64,000 nt of DNA from assembly GCA_947095585.1 (NCBI GenBank), contig OX352765.1:19528444-19592443 (forward strand), given 5' to 3'. Shown here in pieces: positions 45,470 to 56,068 of the stretch (position 1 is the first letter of the stretch; each line of letters opens with the position of its first letter). The DNA comes from Nephrocerus scutellatus (lineage: Eukaryota; Arthropoda; Insecta; Diptera; Pipunculidae). The notes beneath the pieces are model-generated. The model searched no databases, was not told the DNA's origin, and saw nothing but the letters and a program-made list of their open reading frames with translations. Made by a program: the position numbers and the translations under genes.

Positions 45470-47225
45470 CAAGGTACAGGACCGTCGATATAGAAGGCGC
45501 CTTTAACGATATCCCCATTGATGCCATTCAGGAGGCTCTTACTCAATTAGGAGAAGAGCAACTCCTAATACGGTGGATCATTTCTATGCTAGGTAGCAGT
45601 ATTACCAAATCATTCGACAGAGGCACTCCCCAGGTGGTGTGATATCGCCCCTTCTATGGCTGTCGGTTATAAACAAGGTCCTCAGGATACTTGCGATGGA
45701 CAGGACGAAGGTTGTTGCGTGTGCAGACGACGTGCTGATACTGGTGTCAGGAAAGTACCTTTCCGTGATCTGTGAAGTCAGGTCAAGGTCAAGTTTAGCT
45801 CATGGCCTACCGGTTTTTGGCTTAGGAGTTAACTCTGGCCAAACTAAATTGGTATTTTCACCACAAAATACCGGACATTGCCCTGCCCAAGCTCATGGTC
45901 AGAGTCTTTAGCTTACCTCAGAAGCAAAATATCTCGGCGTAATCCTCGACAAGAAACTCAGCTGGAAGTCGACTATAGAATTTAGGGCTAAGAAAGCTTG
46001 CATTGCCCTATATGCCAGCAGCAAAACCATTGGCAAGAAATGGGGACTGCAGCCGAGGATGGCTTTTAATAAAAACTACAATGCCATCAAGCCAGGTAGA
46101 ATACAGAGATCAGCAACTGATGGCATAACTGGAGCACTTCGGTTTTGTCCCACCGATGCTCTTAACACAATCCTACACTTACTATCTCCCGACATATTTA
46201 TTAAATACGTTGCTTCACTTCTAATCTTACTTTGCCGTAGAGTTTCCAACTCAAGAAAATCGGAAGGACGGGAGAGCTGTGGAGCTCTTTGATGTAGCTC
46301 TATTTACCGATGGATCCAAGATGAGTAATGGAGTCGGTGCTGGAGTTTACTCTGAAAACCTTAACCTTTCAAGGTCCTACAACTTACCTGACTCTGCTAG
46401 TATCTTCCAGACGGAGATCTTAGCGATAAGAGAGGCATGCAGGGCCCTATATCAAAATACCTCAATAGCGTGCAAGGTCGGCATATGTGTAGACAGCCAA
46501 TCAGCTATTAAAGCCATTATTGTGACAAGGAACAATTCTAAGATCGTCAGGCAATGCCAGGCATAGACTTGACCCTAGTCTGGGTGCCAGGACACAGCGA
46601 CATTGACAGCAATGTCAAAGCTGATGTGCTAGCAAAGAAGGGCGTCACACTGGACACGGACTGCACTGAGACAGTCTGCTGTCCTTTGAGCTCCGTTAGG
46701 GAAGGTATTCTTTGCTTCTTTACCACCAAAGCACAGCTAAGGTGGATCAATTTAACTAACTGCACCACTTCGAGAGCGATGTGGCCTTTCTATAAAAAAA
46801 AAACAAATTCACCGAGCTAATCTCAAGATCTCGGAAAGATATTTCCAGAGTGGTTGCTACAACCACTTCCACTGGCCCATGGGCAGCTACGCAGCCAAAC
46901 TGGGAATCCATCACAATACCTTTTGCAGGAGCTGCTAAGATGTGAATGAGAAAGAAACTCCCATTCATTTTCTTTGCAGGTGTCCGGCCCTTGCGGCTCT
47001 TCATTTCCGCAAACTGAGTATGACCATCTTTTCTGACCTGAAGGAGCTTTCAGAATACGGCACCACCGATCTGATATCGTACCTCAATGCTACAGGTTGG
47101 ATATAACTAACCACAACCATTTTTCGTTCCATTAGGTATCCTTAGGACTGTGGCAGCAAAACGGCGCACTAAAGCGCTATTTGAGGACATCGCTAAGTCG
47201 GCGAGGACCGCCACTCTACCTACCT
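45470..47225 (+). mobile_element. RNase H-bearing I/LOA-like LINE, 3' 1.75 kb, dead
   Basis: The largest LINE piece in the window. Reads TVDIEGAFNDIPIDAIQEAL (RT motif A), RGTPQ and GVISPLLW (motif B), VVACADDVLILVSG (motif C, where the usual Tyr of YADD is Cys), and SEAKYLGVILDKKLSWKS (thumb) up to 46060. There is a gap, then IQRSATDGITGALRFCPTDAL, the RNase H from 46279, and near 46920-47000 a C-terminal Cys/His knuckle in shifted frames (NTFCRSC...NEKETPIHFLCRCPALAAL). It closes with DLISYLNATGWI and a stop near 47107. A 3' UTR with GTCGGCGAGGACCGCCACTC and (CTAC)n follows. Several frameshifts and stops are present. Confidence 0.88.
46279..46650 (+). pseudogene. RNase H domain of the LINE
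   Basis: Removes RNA from the RNA/DNA hybrid during retrotransposition. LFTDGSK holds the first Asp, QTEILAIREAC the Glu, and VCVDSQSAIKAI-type wording (CVDSQSAIKAI) the second Asp. After a frameshift near 46555-46565, LTLVWVPGHSDIDSNVKADVLAKKG supplies the His and last Asp. All catalytic positions are there, so decay is moderate, but the frame break means no intact domain is made. Confidence 0.85.
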
Positions 47226-47310
47226 ACCTATAGGATCTAAAATGTGGTTAATTATCTCTTTTAACGGATGAAAATAACTCTTTTGTTTCCTGTCCACAAC
47301 TTGCTTCTAG

Positions 47311-47795
47311 GTAGGTAGAGTGGTTATCCTCGCCTCACTAGCGAGCTTCTCAAAAAGTACTTGAACGCGCTGTTTTGCAACCACAGTCCTCGGGAAACCT
47401 AATGTCGCGATAAGTTACTGGTTGATTATATCCAACCTGTAGCATTTAAGTACGAGATCAAATCGGTGATCGCGTACTCCAAAACCTCCTTCAGCCCTGG
47501 TTTGGTCTGGTAAAGTTTGCACACAAGTTTGGAAAGGTTTGCACAATTAAGCGAAGTTGGAAAACCATCAGGGCTAAACATTTGCAGAGCATTCATGCAA
47601 CTCCTGTTGTAGGTATTATGGGAGAATCCAAGTTGGCTGCGTGGTAAAGGCCTATGTGATTATAGTAACGATTCTAGAAATATCTTTCCGTGATCTCGAG
47701 ATCAGCCTTGTAGATTTATTTTTATTGTAGGAAAGCCACATCGCTTTCGTTCAAGTCATTGCACCTTAGTACTGCCTTAGTGGTATGGAAGGTGT
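47311..47795 (-). mobile_element. Second copy of the same LINE 3' end, inverted
   Basis: On the minus strand from 47700: ATCTCGAGATCACGGAAAGA, near identical to 46823-46843, later GATCTCGTACTTAAATGCTA then CAGGTTGGATATAA (the C-terminal YLNATGWI), and the (CTAC)n end at 47311-47320. So it faces the copy ending at 47225 tail to tail, with about 85 bases between. An insertion around 47480-47560 separates its parts. Coding is broken. Confidence 0.8.
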
Positions 47796-48799
47796 TTATC
47801 AGGAACGCCAGCAGAAAGGCAGCCTACAAACCACAAAAAATTTTAAAAGTAAAAGGGGAAGAATATAAAGAATAACCACAACTGCTTGTTTCAAAATGAA
47901 TATCCTGCATGTTCTGCTTCTATGCGGTATGGTATGAATAAACTGTACATTTAAATGGACATTTATAAAATAATAATAATAATAATCTGCGGTTCTGTGG
48001 TAGTTACCCATAGATCCGACGGCTCTATTTGCTGTATGGAAAATTAATTAATGGAAAATGCTCCTTTTTCTCCTCTCAGAGTTATGTAGTTTGATATGCA
48101 TTTTTCGTTCTTTATAAAATCTATCTATGTATGGTTCTTATTTGTAAAGGTTTTTCTGTAGAATAATATCAAATACGTTATTTGGTCTGAGTCTGACAGT
48201 GCATGAGATGAGAATTACTTATATTCAGCCTTGAAGGATTGGAAGTTGGTTGGAAACAGAGTTAACTATGTAAGGTATCATAATTCAATACTGACGGCCT
48301 TAACCCCAATAACATTGCCAGAGCCTATGCAAAAGTGGTCTTTATGAGAGGGTGGTAAATTTGTTTTTATTTATACCGACATTTGCATTTACACATACAA
48401 CTGACTTGCATCAGTCAGTCTCTTTAACTTCTTAGAGGATTTCTAGTTTTAAAAGATATTGAAACTTTTAAATTCGTAAAATATTACTGGCACGTTGGTA
48501 GATTAAAAAAAATAATATCGTTTCCGTGTATGCAACCGCTAAGCAGAACGCGGCCAACACAGTTACGAGACTGGCAGCAGTTAATCAGTAGAAAGTATTA
48601 CTGACATGAAAATCGATGATAAACTAATCGTGAAAGAGTAATCTGGAAAATCTCGATTACAACATATCATCCGTCTGATGATTTAATAAAGGTTTTCAGA
48701 CTCATATAGTTCCGCTAGAAAATTCTGAAAAAGTTGTTCTATACCAGAAATCGAAGCTGTGCAATTTTCACGCATGACTTCAAGCTAGACGGTAAAGTA
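47796..48799. other. No recognised feature
   Basis: Contains an (AAT)n run near 47969-47985. The frame at 47799-48011 has no domain. Nothing else supported. Confidence 0.45.
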
Positions 48800-49095
48800 G
48801 GCGCTGAAATCTTCTGTGATAGACAGTTGCGGTCCTAGGCCTAGCTTCTCGCGACCATTTGTGTTGTGCATGTATATCTTTGGACAGAAATGGAAGGGAC
48901 CTACAATTTAATGCCGTATCCGAACGGCGAATTGAGAAGGTTTCCGTGACAACATATTTTATTACTCTAGGACATTTATCAGACATTCGGGATAGGTGGG
49001 ACACCGTGAAAAATACTTTTGGTGTTACTGCGTTTCGAACCACGAACCTTCTGCTCGAAAGCCATCCACTTTTCCACTGAGCCCCGGCGCCCAAT
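48800..49095 (-). mobile_element. tRNA-derived SINE, copy 6 (near full length)
   Basis: On the minus strand it starts TTGGGCGCCGGGGCTCAGTG (box A region, 49074-49084) with a B-like box at 49031-49041 (GGTTCGAAACG). The full body follows with AACACCAAAAGTATTTTTCA, TCTCAATTCGCCGTTCGGAT, CATTAAATTGTAGGTCCC, CAAATGGTCGCGAGAAGC and CTAGG. The (ATT)n tail is replaced by other sequence. The frames at 48780-49094 (minus) and 48859-49080 (plus) are readings of this element. Confidence 0.88.
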
Positions 49096-49126
49096 GTGAT
49101 TACTTATTGTTTACACAAATAACACG

Positions 49127-50235
49127 TCATCATTATATTTGGCTCTACAACCGGTCCTGACCTGGCTTCCCACAAAAAATTACTCCATCGGTCACGCTTT
49201 TAAGCCGATGTCATCCAGTTTTGAAGCCCTAAACTCTGGTGGCCTGTTCACCGGAGCCTACCGATCTTAGTTCTCTTCACGACGTCGGCACCGCGGTAAC
49301 GCTCGTAGATCTCATCATTATAGAGTCTCCGGAATCGTTCTTCTTCACATACTGGGCCAAAAATTCTCCGTAAGACTTTTTTCTCGAACGCGGCTAAGAG
49401 CTTAGAATGCATTTTGCTAAGCACCCAATATGTGATATGGATCCATATGTGAGTACTGGTATGACCAATGTCTTATACACCATGTACCACCACGTACTTT
49501 GCTTTGCTCTCATTTATGTGCAGCCCCAGATTTCGTGCCGTCCCCTCGACCTGGATGAACGGTTCCTGTACATCTGTTTGGTTTCGACCAACGATGTCAA
49601 TGTCGTTTGCGGAAGCCAGCATCTGAATGGACTTATAGAGGATTGTTCCTCTCGCCGTTACGTCAGAGTCTCTGATCAGTTTCTCAGATGCAGTTGAAGA
49701 GGACACAGGCCAGTCCATCCCATTCTCGTAGCCCGTTATAGATGTGGAACGGTCTTGATAGTGATCCGGATATTTTTACTTGGCTTATAATATTGGGCAT
49801 GGTCAACCTACCGTGTCAGATTATTTGAGATGCCGAAATGTCTCATGGCTTTATAAAGATCTACTCTGGCTATGCTATCACAGGCATCTTTAAATTCTAC
49901 AAAAAGATGTTGTAGTGAGTTTTGAAACTCTAGACATTTTTGCATCACCTGCCTGATCAAATGTTGATTTGCCTGGGATTAAGCCACACTGGTATCGACC
50001 AATGATGACTTTAGCGTATGAGGCTATTGTGTCTTGAAAAATAGTAGAGAAAAATGTATACGCAGTGCTCAACAATGTTATACCACGATAATTGCTGCAT
50101 GTTGTGATATCTCCTTTCTTATGTATGGGGCTCTTCGCCAGTCTTCTGGCACCGCGTCTTCCTCCGATACTTGCACTATTAGTTCATGATTTCTGTCTAA
50201 CGTCAATTTCATGACTTTGTTCCAACCTCAATTAA
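49127..50235 (-). mobile_element. RTE-clade LINE: RT and 3' end, dead
   Basis: The longest RTE piece. From 50235 down on the minus strand: the finger region, then GLIPGKSTFDQ near 49990 (normally GFRPGKSTxDQ), DSIARVDLYKAMRHF near 49870, ASEKLIRDSDVTARGTILYKSIQMLASANDIDIVGRN near 49690-49590, where the catalytic YADD has become SAND, NLGLHINESKAKY near 49520, and the thumb with the RRIFGP-type wording near 49365. The 3' terminus near 49127-49170 carries the family end block and CATCATT. In-frame it is still readable for 81 codons (49473-49718), so it is younger than the other RTE copies. Confidence 0.88.
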
Positions 50236-51325
50236 ACACGTTAAGTTATAGGAACACAACTAAGCGTTTTGATTAGCCTGCATCTCTTTCAGGAAGCTTG
50301 TGGCCCTAATAACTTTGGCAACAGTTCACATAGCATGTGGCCTATCCAGGTAAATTTTCTTTTACGGATTTCATTTGCAAAATTTGGCGTCTGTCTGAAT
50401 GGTTTTGCTATACAGTTTGATGCTTGAAAGTATTACAGCTCGAATTATACGAAGCATACAGCAGTTAACGACAGTTTTTAGTGATTGCGTTGGGTTCCAG
50501 GCAGTGGATTTACATTGGAACGTTCAGTTTTAGCTTGTATCTCAGTACCTACCAGGCTACGTTCGATTTCAAATAAATCATCCTTCTAAAATTGCATTTA
50601 CAAAATCATTTCCATGCACTCTGTATGCATGGAAATGTTTAACGATAATTGCTGCAGTAAAACAATACAGTAAACACTTTTTTATCATTCGCAATAAATT
50701 AAAATGTTTTGTGACAGCCAAGAAATACTCGTAAATAAATATAAATAAATCAATTACAACGATTGCTGCTGTGCTACCGTTCCAATCTCCAATATTTCCG
50801 CATGAAATTAAATTTTAATTGTTTTGTATATTCTACACTTACTGGTTAGGTGTATATGTGTACGTTTGTATCATGCACATGGTCCTACTTTACTTTGCCC
50901 TGGCAATGATGATATGCACGAATGTGGTCTACTCGGGATTATGTCACGTTTGTGCATTCATTTCGTATTTGTTGTTTATGTTATAGTTGTTGTTTGAGAC
51001 AGTCATTAAGCCTAAGTAAGTGCATACATAAATAAATTAATTGAAACGACCAGCACGCACGCAACTGAGCTTTTAATGTATCTGCAAGCAATCACACCAT
51101 GTGCATTAAGACAGCATAACAACAGCCTGTTGATGTCTTTTTGGAAGTTTGAATAAAATTTAATTTATTATAGAATCTGGACAGACTACAGCACGCTTTA
51201 TTGGTTTTAAGCAGCCATGCGCATTTTGGTATTGAAGAGAATCTCAACCAATGGTCAACCAATGTTGGTTCTTTGTTTAAGTTCTCTATATCACCTATGC
51301 GAGCCCGGCAATATCTGTCGGTGGC
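50236..51325. other. No recognised gene
   Basis: AT-rich. The only structure seen is the short palindrome at 50607-50637. Confidence 0.45.
50607..50637. repeat. Perfect 12-bp palindromic stem
   Basis: CATTTCCATGCA and TGCATGGAAATG are exact reverse complements separated by CTCTGTA. No T run follows and no gene is near. It may be a mere hairpin. Confidence 0.6.
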
Positions 51326-51329
51326 TGGC

Positions 51330-51545
51330 TTGCTGGTGAAATCTTGCTATCAATTTTAAACCAACTTCCTAAAGCCCAATTTTTTTTCAAACTTTGCACA
51401 CATGTGTATCTCTGATGACAATACTTTTTGTAAAAATTTGGAAGTGAACGGGCCTCAGAGCCGAGGGGCTCCCATAAAATTTTTTTTTCAAAATTTACAC
51501 GATTTAGCTTTCCACACATGGATCTCCGATTTTATAAAAAAAATT
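51330..51545 (+). repeat. Two diverged short direct repeats
   Basis: TTTTTTTTCAAACTTTGCAC then ACATGTGTATCTCTGAT at about 51379 is repeated in altered form as TTTTTTTTCAAAATTTACAC ... CACACATGGATCTCCGATTT at about 51482. Similar to the type of repeat at 12375-12685, but homology is not certain. Confidence 0.4.
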
Positions 51546-51739
51546 TGATTTTTGTTGGGTTGTTTTTTTCGATGTCGCAGCCACAATTTAAATTGTTTTG
51601 CTATTTTTAATGTGCATCTGAATAAAAGAAGCCTCAGGATTTCTACTGACAATATCAATTTCTTTTGTGTAAGCCAGTAGTTAACTTAGAGTTGTGGATG
51701 ATATATCCTGGCATTGTTAAACCAGAGTGTGTGATCCAT

Positions 51740-53420
51740 TTTTCAACGACGTATGGCATAAGTTATCCTATGATCTCACCATTCTTTAATCTGTTGGACC
51801 AGATGGTATTCCCGCAGTAGTTTTGAGGTGGTGTTCTTCAAAACGCTGGCATTTCATTTCTTCTCCTCTTCTTGAGTCTTTCCAAAGAGTTAAAAAGTAG
51901 CCTTTGTCCATCGTATATCATAACTGAAACGTCGTCTTTTTAGTCTTACCGACCTATAGAACTAATATCTGTATTTTTCAAAGTAATGGAAACGCTGATT
52001 ATTCGTCAGCTTATATGCATTATATGCAGCTTGCAATGCATTAGTTAAGAGACTCGGCACTATTATCCGCGCATAAGGTGACGATATCGAAAAGTAACGT
52101 GTTTTCTATAAAGTTTGAAATGATTTTAACATTCTCTAAAAAAATTTAAAATATTTATTAATGACACAGTTACAGCCTTTTGAGTTAGTAACACTTCGAC
52201 CGGCAACCCCTGTAATACCTTTAAACACGGAAAATCCTCAGTGACCAGTGGTACGAACTCGAAGGGAACATTTCTCAACAAAAAGTGGAACCAAATTTGA
52301 AGATACCTAAGTTGTTGCCATTTATATATTTCCAAGGCATTTTATAGAGTTCGGCATCAAGGTCTTTTGTCGAAAATGACTGCCTATGAAATTGATAAGG
52401 CCCTGCTTGATTGAATTTGTAGCTACCATGCTTATCGTTTAATCCAGTATGGTTTAAAATTGAATGTTCACTGCTCAAACGCTGGTGTTCGACAAAGTTC
52501 TGTTTTTTTCCGAAACTGTTCACATTTTTATTAATGATCTCCTGTCTGTTAACTCTAATCCAATTTATTCATATGAGTTCAAATCAGGGGTACGTCCATC
52601 ATCTTCGGAAGTGGAACTTGAACAATCAACGTATGTTAAGCACGTTAAATTGTTATCTTGACAATCATAACAAGATGGGGATTACACAATAGAGAATAAA
52701 TTAACGCTTGAGAAACAATTAGCTGTCCTTTGCCATCTAAGCGAAACATAAACCTTTAACCTTTCTTCATGAATGCCACTTGCAACGCAGAAAGTGATGA
52801 ACTCGCAATTTATTGTTATGCGCGTCAAAAGAAAGCTTCGTTGAGACGACCACATTTTCGTCATCGCTAAAAATGCTTAGATTTCTTTAAACGGTACAAG
52901 TGAAGTACTTCACTTCACTTCCTCTGGCCAGGCTACTATTTATAAGGCGTTTATGCTTTAAGCGCCCAGAAGTTAAATGCATCTGTATTGTCTGGTTCGG
53001 TGCCCCCAAAATCACATTGCATCTACTAGACAGAATTAAGAACCATGCTATTAAACTTATTGGTATATCGTGAAAATAATCGACTCGCCTTAACATCGAT
53101 TGAATGTTTCCAGCTTGTCACAATTTCCTCTACAAGCGGGGTTCAAAAAAAGTATTCAGGTCCATCCCAAAACCCATCCATAATACTCACGCTTTAACTC
53201 GGGCCCACGGGTCAATCATTAAGCCCATCTTCGGATGTACTAACCAATTCAGATCCTTCTTTAGCCGCACAATAATTATGTGAAATAAATTGCTAGGCTC
53301 TGGGCATTCGGAGACACTCAACACTCAAGACACAAGTGCATAGACAGATATCTCCTCTTTCCTTCTACTTTAATTCCATTACAACCACGCCGTGCTTAGC
53401 AAATACCTTGAGATATTTTA
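51740..53420 (+). mobile_element. CR1-like LINE, RT to C-terminus, interrupted and dead
   Basis: Reads VGPDGIPAVVLRWCSS near 51790 (RT fingers), then PTYRTNI and VMETLIIRQL-type wording near 51950-52010. A maT-like transposon end sits at 52115-52217. RT resumes near 52330 with GLLSKMTAYEIDKALLD across frames, NAGVRQSS-type wording near 52480, HIFINDLLSVNSNPIYSYEFKSGVRPSSSEVELEQS at 52515-52640, where the catalytic ADD box expected after IYSY is missing. The C-terminal part near 52990-53290 reads CIVWFGAPKITLHLLDRIKNHAIKLIG and FRSFFSRT. Many stops are present. Confidence 0.8.
52115..52217 (+). mobile_element. maT-like transposon end inside the LINE
   Basis: TTAACATTCTCTAAAAAAAT then, after about 40 bases, CCTTTTGAGTTAGTAACACT and TCGACCGGCAACCCCTG, followed by TA. 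This matches the reverse complement of 16103-16200 across about 100 bases. Only one terminus was found, so it is a truncated copy or a solo end left after deletion. Confidence 0.75.
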
Positions 53421-54966
53421 AAATATGGAATGCCCAATTCTTTAAAGGTCTATACTATGTATCCATAATGGGCCTTTCAGCCTTTAAGGAGATGATTATT
53501 TAACCTCGAGATATTTTCCATCCGAAACACAGTATTTTTACTGATATCAAAGCCACCCAAGCTCTTCGTTTACACACATATCGTGAATTGGGAGTTTTTC
53601 GGTTTCCTCAATACAACTGTCAGACAATACTTTTGGGTGTATGCTTTGTTCTGCAGACAGAATACAGCATCGGGCTTAAAAAGCGGTAAATTCCACTATA
53701 TTCTCCCCATTTTGTTGTTTCTGTTACGGTCAGAATTAAAAGAACTTAAAATATACGCTATTTCCAAATAGCAGGAACGTGCGCCAGTGAAAATATCTAT
53801 AAGAGAAGCTGACAGTGCTGTATACTCATCAAATGTATGTATAGGATTAGAAGACACATGTTGATTGTTGAAGACAGCCAATAGTGTCTTAATAGTGATT
53901 GTTGTTTATTTCTAGACATACATTTTTTGCCGAAAAATTAGGTTTGACCTACATTCAGCAAGCAACCACATAAAGTTATAAGAAATTATTTTAGCACAAT
54001 GGAACAGTTTGAAAATCATAACTTGATGACAAAATGTTTAAAACTTTAACATCTGGAATATAAATCACAGCATTCGCAGTTGGGAAATGAAAGAAAAAAA
54101 GCCAGTCATTAATTTGTATGGATATATCTTTCTGAAAAAGACGGATACATAAAAATTTGCGATAAATCTTAGCATTAATCGCCTGTCATGTTGACAGAGA
54201 TTTTAAGTAAACATTACATAAATATTCTGCAAACTATTAGATTAATTGAATAAAAGATTGTGTAAAGTGTATAATAAACATTAGCATTGTGATTGTGGGG
54301 GAATGTATTTTGATCCGAAAATAAGAAGATAAACTTTCGACGAGTGCTCGCCAAAAATGCACCCATTATGCATCCAATTAGAATTGGCAAATAACGCAAA
54401 TAACTCGGCTCAAAATTATATTTTCTGTCACTCGCTAATTTTGCTGTCAATTGTCGTTTGCGAAATTTCGAGGGCGGTTGGAATCACATTATATCGGCCG
54501 TCACGACCTTGTCAAAATGGAAAGAAAAACAATTTAACTGAAAAAAAATTAAACCACAAATATGCAGGTAGACGAACCAGAATTAGCTACAGCTAGAACA
54601 GAATAATACGCCTATTAATTATGTCGCAAAGCAGCACGTTTCGGAGCAAAGAAAATATTCACAAATTACACTTTCATCTTTTCGCAGATAATAGATATTA
54701 ATTTTTCAACACTACGGCATTTAACATTAAACCGTTTAACTAATAATATATGTTGGGCGTGTTGAGTTTGTGTTTTCATAGTGGTTATATTTTTTTTATT
54801 AGATTCTAGATGATATTTTTGAATGAAATGAGTAATTAAAATGATTATCGAAAAACAGCAACACAGCTGGGTGTTTATCCGGTTGGAATTTTACTATAAA
54901 TCTTTCTTAATCTTCTTTAATCTTTTTTAAATCTCTCTCAGTCTTTCTTAAGCTGATAGAATTATT
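53421..54966. other. No recognised feature
   Basis: AT-rich; a TCTTTCTTAA-type run near 54900-54950. Frames at 53583, 53696, 54214 and 54357 show no known domain. Confidence 0.45.
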
Positions 54967-55800
54967 CTAAAGAAGTATTTTGCAAATTGTGTCATGGCAA
55001 ATGGCAATATATTTTGGAATTAAATTCAAATCAAGTTTTTTATTTAAAAATGATGTAGGCATTTCTGACTTTAGTGAAGAAAAGTTGTTTTTAAAATATA
55101 CTTCTAGTATCATTGGCTTTGTATTATAATATTCATCAAACTCAGTATATCCAATTCCTATCGCTTGACCGTAGTTGTTTCTGGTCTCTTCGTTGCGAAG
55201 GGCAGCTCGTTGTCCATTGTGATTAGTGCTCTCGTCTAAGCTATGGGTGCCAATGTGCTGCCTGAATACTGGCTCCCTACATATTTTAGCATTCATATCC
55301 CCCAGAATAATTTTTACATCATATTGAGTACAGGCATGGAGTTCCCGTTCGACTGATTCAAAGAATTCTTCTTTTTCATCATCTGGGGAATCCTCTTTAG
55401 GTGCGTGAACGTTTATAAAGCTAATGTTTTTAAATTTGCCCCGCACGCGAATGGTGCATAGCGGTTCATTAACTGCTTTAAGGCCGATAACGGTGGGTTT
55501 CATTCTTTTGCTTATTAGAAACACATGATGTCTTGCATTACAGCTGTAATGTTTGTCATATTCTGATTTTTGTACCACACCATTCTCCGTCCACCGCATT
55601 TCCTGGATTACTGTTATGTCTGCATTATATTTGGACAGGCTATCGGCTAGCTGTTGTGTAGCTCGAACTTTATACAGTAGCGTACGTTCCTTAATCGTTT
55701 AGCCATTTTCGTCGTCGTTCATCAGTGTATCCGAGGCTGATTTTGGGTTCCGTAATAAAGTTTTCTTACCGGCGAGGTTATTGGCCTTGCGCCAACCTTA
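54967..55800 (-). mobile_element. RTE LINE endonuclease with foreign C-terminal tail, 210-codon open frame
   Basis: On the minus strand the coding sense starts before the Met at 55599: ERTLLYKVRATQQLADSLSKYNADITVIQEMRWTEN reads back to about 55695 through a stop-free or near stop-free path, so that Met is internal. Next come VFLISKRMKPTVIGLKAVNE, FINVHAPKEDSPDDEKEEFFESVERELHACTQYD and VKIILGDMNAKICREPVFRQHIG, holding the GDMNAK active site. After NGQR the endonuclease stops and AALRNEETRNNYGQAIG follows, then about 60 residues (GYTEFDEYYNTKP...ICKILL) that I do not recognise. The SDH end of the endonuclease is lost, so activity is not expected. The same tail start occurs in the 36.8-kb copy. 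Confidence 0.85.
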
Positions 55801-56068
55801 ATTTGAAGGGATTATCCCGACCATTTTTTTCATATCAATGAACTTAAAAAAACGCATTTCCTCATTCAAACTTTATGCCAGTCTAGTTGCACGCAATGCG
55901 CAATAGCCACAGACAAACACTTACGAGTAACATCTACATTTCATACGCGGTGATGGTAACTTTAATTTCTCCCCTAAGTGGGGAAGCATCCCAAGATGCT
56001 TACACATCAAATAACTATTAGACAGCTTTTGAAGGTTAATAAAGCGAAATATAACAGCCTTTTAAATA

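Noticed and set aside
45639..46820. LTR retrotransposon or endogenous retrovirus based on RT plus RNase H
   Set aside because: Motif wording, domain order with a C-terminal Cys/His knuckle, the (CTAC)n 3' end and the lack of LTRs fit a LINE. I saw no LTR, protease, integrase or envelope anywhere in the window.
54967..55599. A host endonuclease/phosphatase-family gene
   Set aside because: The sequence and a second copy at 36.8 kb match the RTE retrotransposon endonuclease, and the active-site part after NGQR is missing.
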